A DNA stretch of 6,735 nt from Anaerolineaceae bacterium (GTDB lineage Bacteria; Chloroflexota; Anaerolineae; Anaerolineales; Anaerolineaceae), in the NCBI GenBank assembly GCA_027348305.1, contig DAIEPS010000100.1, positions 1 through 6,735 of the forward strand. Reading direction: 5' to 3'. Below are positions 5,655-6,735 of the stretch, piece after piece (the stretch's first letter is position 1; every line of letters starts with the position of its first letter). The notes beneath the pieces are model-generated. The model ran no database searches. It was not told the DNA's origin and was given only the letters and a program-made list of their open reading frames with translations. A program made the position numbers and the translations under genes.

Positions 5655-6735
5655 CTAAATCACACCCAATTTCTTTCCAACTTTGCCAAAGGCTTCAAGC
5701 CCTTTTTCCAGGTCTGATTTTGAGTGCGCTGCCGAGAGCATCACCCTGATCCTGGCCTTGCCCTTTGGCACGGTGGGGAACCCAAGCGCCATGGCGAAAA
5801 CGTTCTCTTCAAACAGCTCGCGGCTGAATTGCTGGGCCAGCGGCGCTTCGCCGAGCATCACCGGGGTAATGGGGGTGGCGCTGTTTCCTGTGTCAAAGCC
5901 CATTTCTTTCATGCCCTTCTTGAAGGTGTTGCCGTTTTCCCAGAGCCTGTCCACAAGTTCGGTGGAGCCTTCCAGCAGGTCAACTGCGGCAATGCAGGCG
6001 GCTACATCAGCCGGCGTGGCTGCCGATGAGAACAGGAAGGGTCGACCGCGCTGGCGCAGCCAGTCGATAATTGCGGCATTTCCGGCGATCACGCCGCCCA
6101 TTACGCCGAAGGCTTTTGAAAAGGTCCCGACTTCCACATCCACCTTGCCGTGCAGACCAAAATGGTCCACAATGCCGCGTCCGCCGCGCCCGACGACACC
6201 TTCTCCGTGTGCATCATCCACCATGAGCATGACGTCATGCTGGCTGGTGATCTCGTAGATCTTATCCAGCGGCGCCAGGTCGCCATCCATGCTGAAGACA
6301 CCGTCTGTCACACACAGCGCGCGCCGGTAACTGCCCTTGTTCTCGCGGATCACACGGTCCAGGTCGGCGGCATCGGCATGTTTATATTTCTCGATGCGCG
6401 CGCCTGAAAGCCGGCAGCCGTCAATGATGCTGGCGTGGTTGAGTTCATCCGTGAAAAGCACATCTTCCTTGTTGACCAGTGCCGGGATGACGGCCAGGTT
6501 GGCTGCAAACCCAGATTGCATGGTGATGGCTGCTTCCACCCCCTTGAAACTTGCCATCCGTTTTTCTAACTCAATATGCAGGTCCATTGTGCCTGCGATG
6601 GAGCGTACCGCGCCCGGACCGACCCCGAATTGGTCGATCGCAGCTTTGGCCGCTGCCACCAATTTGGGATGGTTGGCGAGACCTAAATAATTGTTGGAAC
6701 AAAAGTTGAGAACTTTCTTGCCATCCACCTGAAGC
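5655..6735 (-). CDS. kbl: Glycine C-acetyltransferase (2-amino-3-ketobutyrate CoA ligase), N-terminus off window
   Basis: PLP enzyme that cleaves 2-amino-3-ketobutyrate with CoA to glycine and acetyl-CoA, the second step of threonine catabolism after threonine dehydrogenase; cytoplasmic, normally a dimer. About 359 residues are visible; the family is about 395, so some 35-40 N-terminal residues lie past the right edge and the GTG at 6728 is internal. Counting from that GTG: NFCSNNYLGLANHP at 8-21, SIAGTMDLHIELE at 43-55, DELNHASIIDG at 94-104 with PLP-stacking His98, TDGVFSMDGD at 141-150, DDAHGEGVVG at 171-180 with the PLP-contacting Asp/His, the Schiff-base lysine K205 in GTFSKAFG (codon 6114-6116), and the C-terminal FPTVPKGKARIR...SAAH. 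FPTVPKGKARIR and the ending KLGVI favour KBL over the related 8-amino-7-oxononanoate synthase BioF. It converges on the glycan operon and is more G+C-rich (one sample row near 6001 counts 68%). No tdh is seen in the window. Confidence 0.93.
   Translation of the reverse strand, partial: LQVDGKKVLNFCSNNYLGLANHPKLVAAAKAAIDQFGVGPGAVRSIAGTMDLHIELEKRMASFKGVEAAITMQSGFAANLAVIPALVNKEDVLFTDELNHASIIDGCRLSGARIEKYKHADAADLDRVIRENKGSYRRALCVTDGVFSMDGDLAPLDKIYEITSQHDVMLMVDDAHGEGVVGRGGRGIVDHFGLHGKVDVEVGTFSKAFGVMGGVIAGNAAIIDWLRQRGRPFLFSSAATPADVAACIAAVDLLEGSTELVDRLWENGNTFKKGMKEMGFDTGNSATPITPVMLGEAPLAQQFSRELFEENVFAMALGFPTVPKGKARIRVMLSAAHSKSDLEKGLEAFGKVGKKLGVI

Noticed and set aside
5567..5749. 60-codon + strand frame starting in the palindrome
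   Set aside because: It begins within the inverted repeat and runs into the antisense of the kbl 3' end; no Shine-Dalgarno site and no recognisable protein.
5683..6258. 191-codon open frame on the + strand opposite kbl
   Set aside because: It lies wholly antisense to kbl, whose protein is clearly conserved; the translation is low-complexity (Ser/Ala/Pro-rich), as expected from a shadow frame in G+C-rich coding DNA.

Overview
The window holds seven protein-coding genes and no RNA gene, mobile element or CRISPR array. Moderate G+C, Shine-Dalgarno-type start sites, a GT39-like membrane protein with a PLDFxxTRQFHS-type first loop, and a thermophile/Firmicutes-style glycine C-acetyltransferase together suggest a Chloroflexota bacterium, perhaps of the class Anaerolineae. 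This assignment is inference from protein style, not from a marker gene.

Left part (1-5487, all on +): six tightly packed genes read as one operon, with gaps of 14, 4, -1, 18 and 6 bases. In order they encode the C-terminal two thirds of a D-isomer-specific 2-hydroxyacid dehydrogenase (phosphoglycerate dehydrogenase-like, cut by the window edge), a short-chain dehydrogenase/reductase, a DUF115/MptE-like protein, a GT2 glycosyltransferase, a GT39-like polytopic membrane glycosyltransferase, and a second GT2 closely related to the first. The likely theme is a surface glycan: two NAD(P)-dependent oxidoreductases would make or modify an activated sugar or sugar acid, the GT2 enzymes would build a glycan or lipid-linked precursor in the cytoplasm, and the GT39-like protein would transfer sugar outside the membrane. 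The DUF115 protein may be a transferase of the Maf/sialyltransferase-like kind. Each biochemical step is unproven.

Middle (5488-5654): a convergent intergenic region of 167 bases. It contains a strong GC-rich hairpin just after the operon (probable terminator), a short A+T-rich repeat, and a notable near-perfect palindrome made of two tandem smaller palindromes.

Right part (5655-6735, on -): the C-terminal ~90% of glycine C-acetyltransferase (2-amino-3-ketobutyrate CoA ligase, kbl) of threonine catabolism, cut by the right edge. It is visibly more G+C-rich than the glycan operon and probably has no functional link to it. I do not see convincing evidence for an undescribed system. The most interesting items are the nested palindrome and the combination of oxidoreductases, DUF115 protein and glycosyltransferases.
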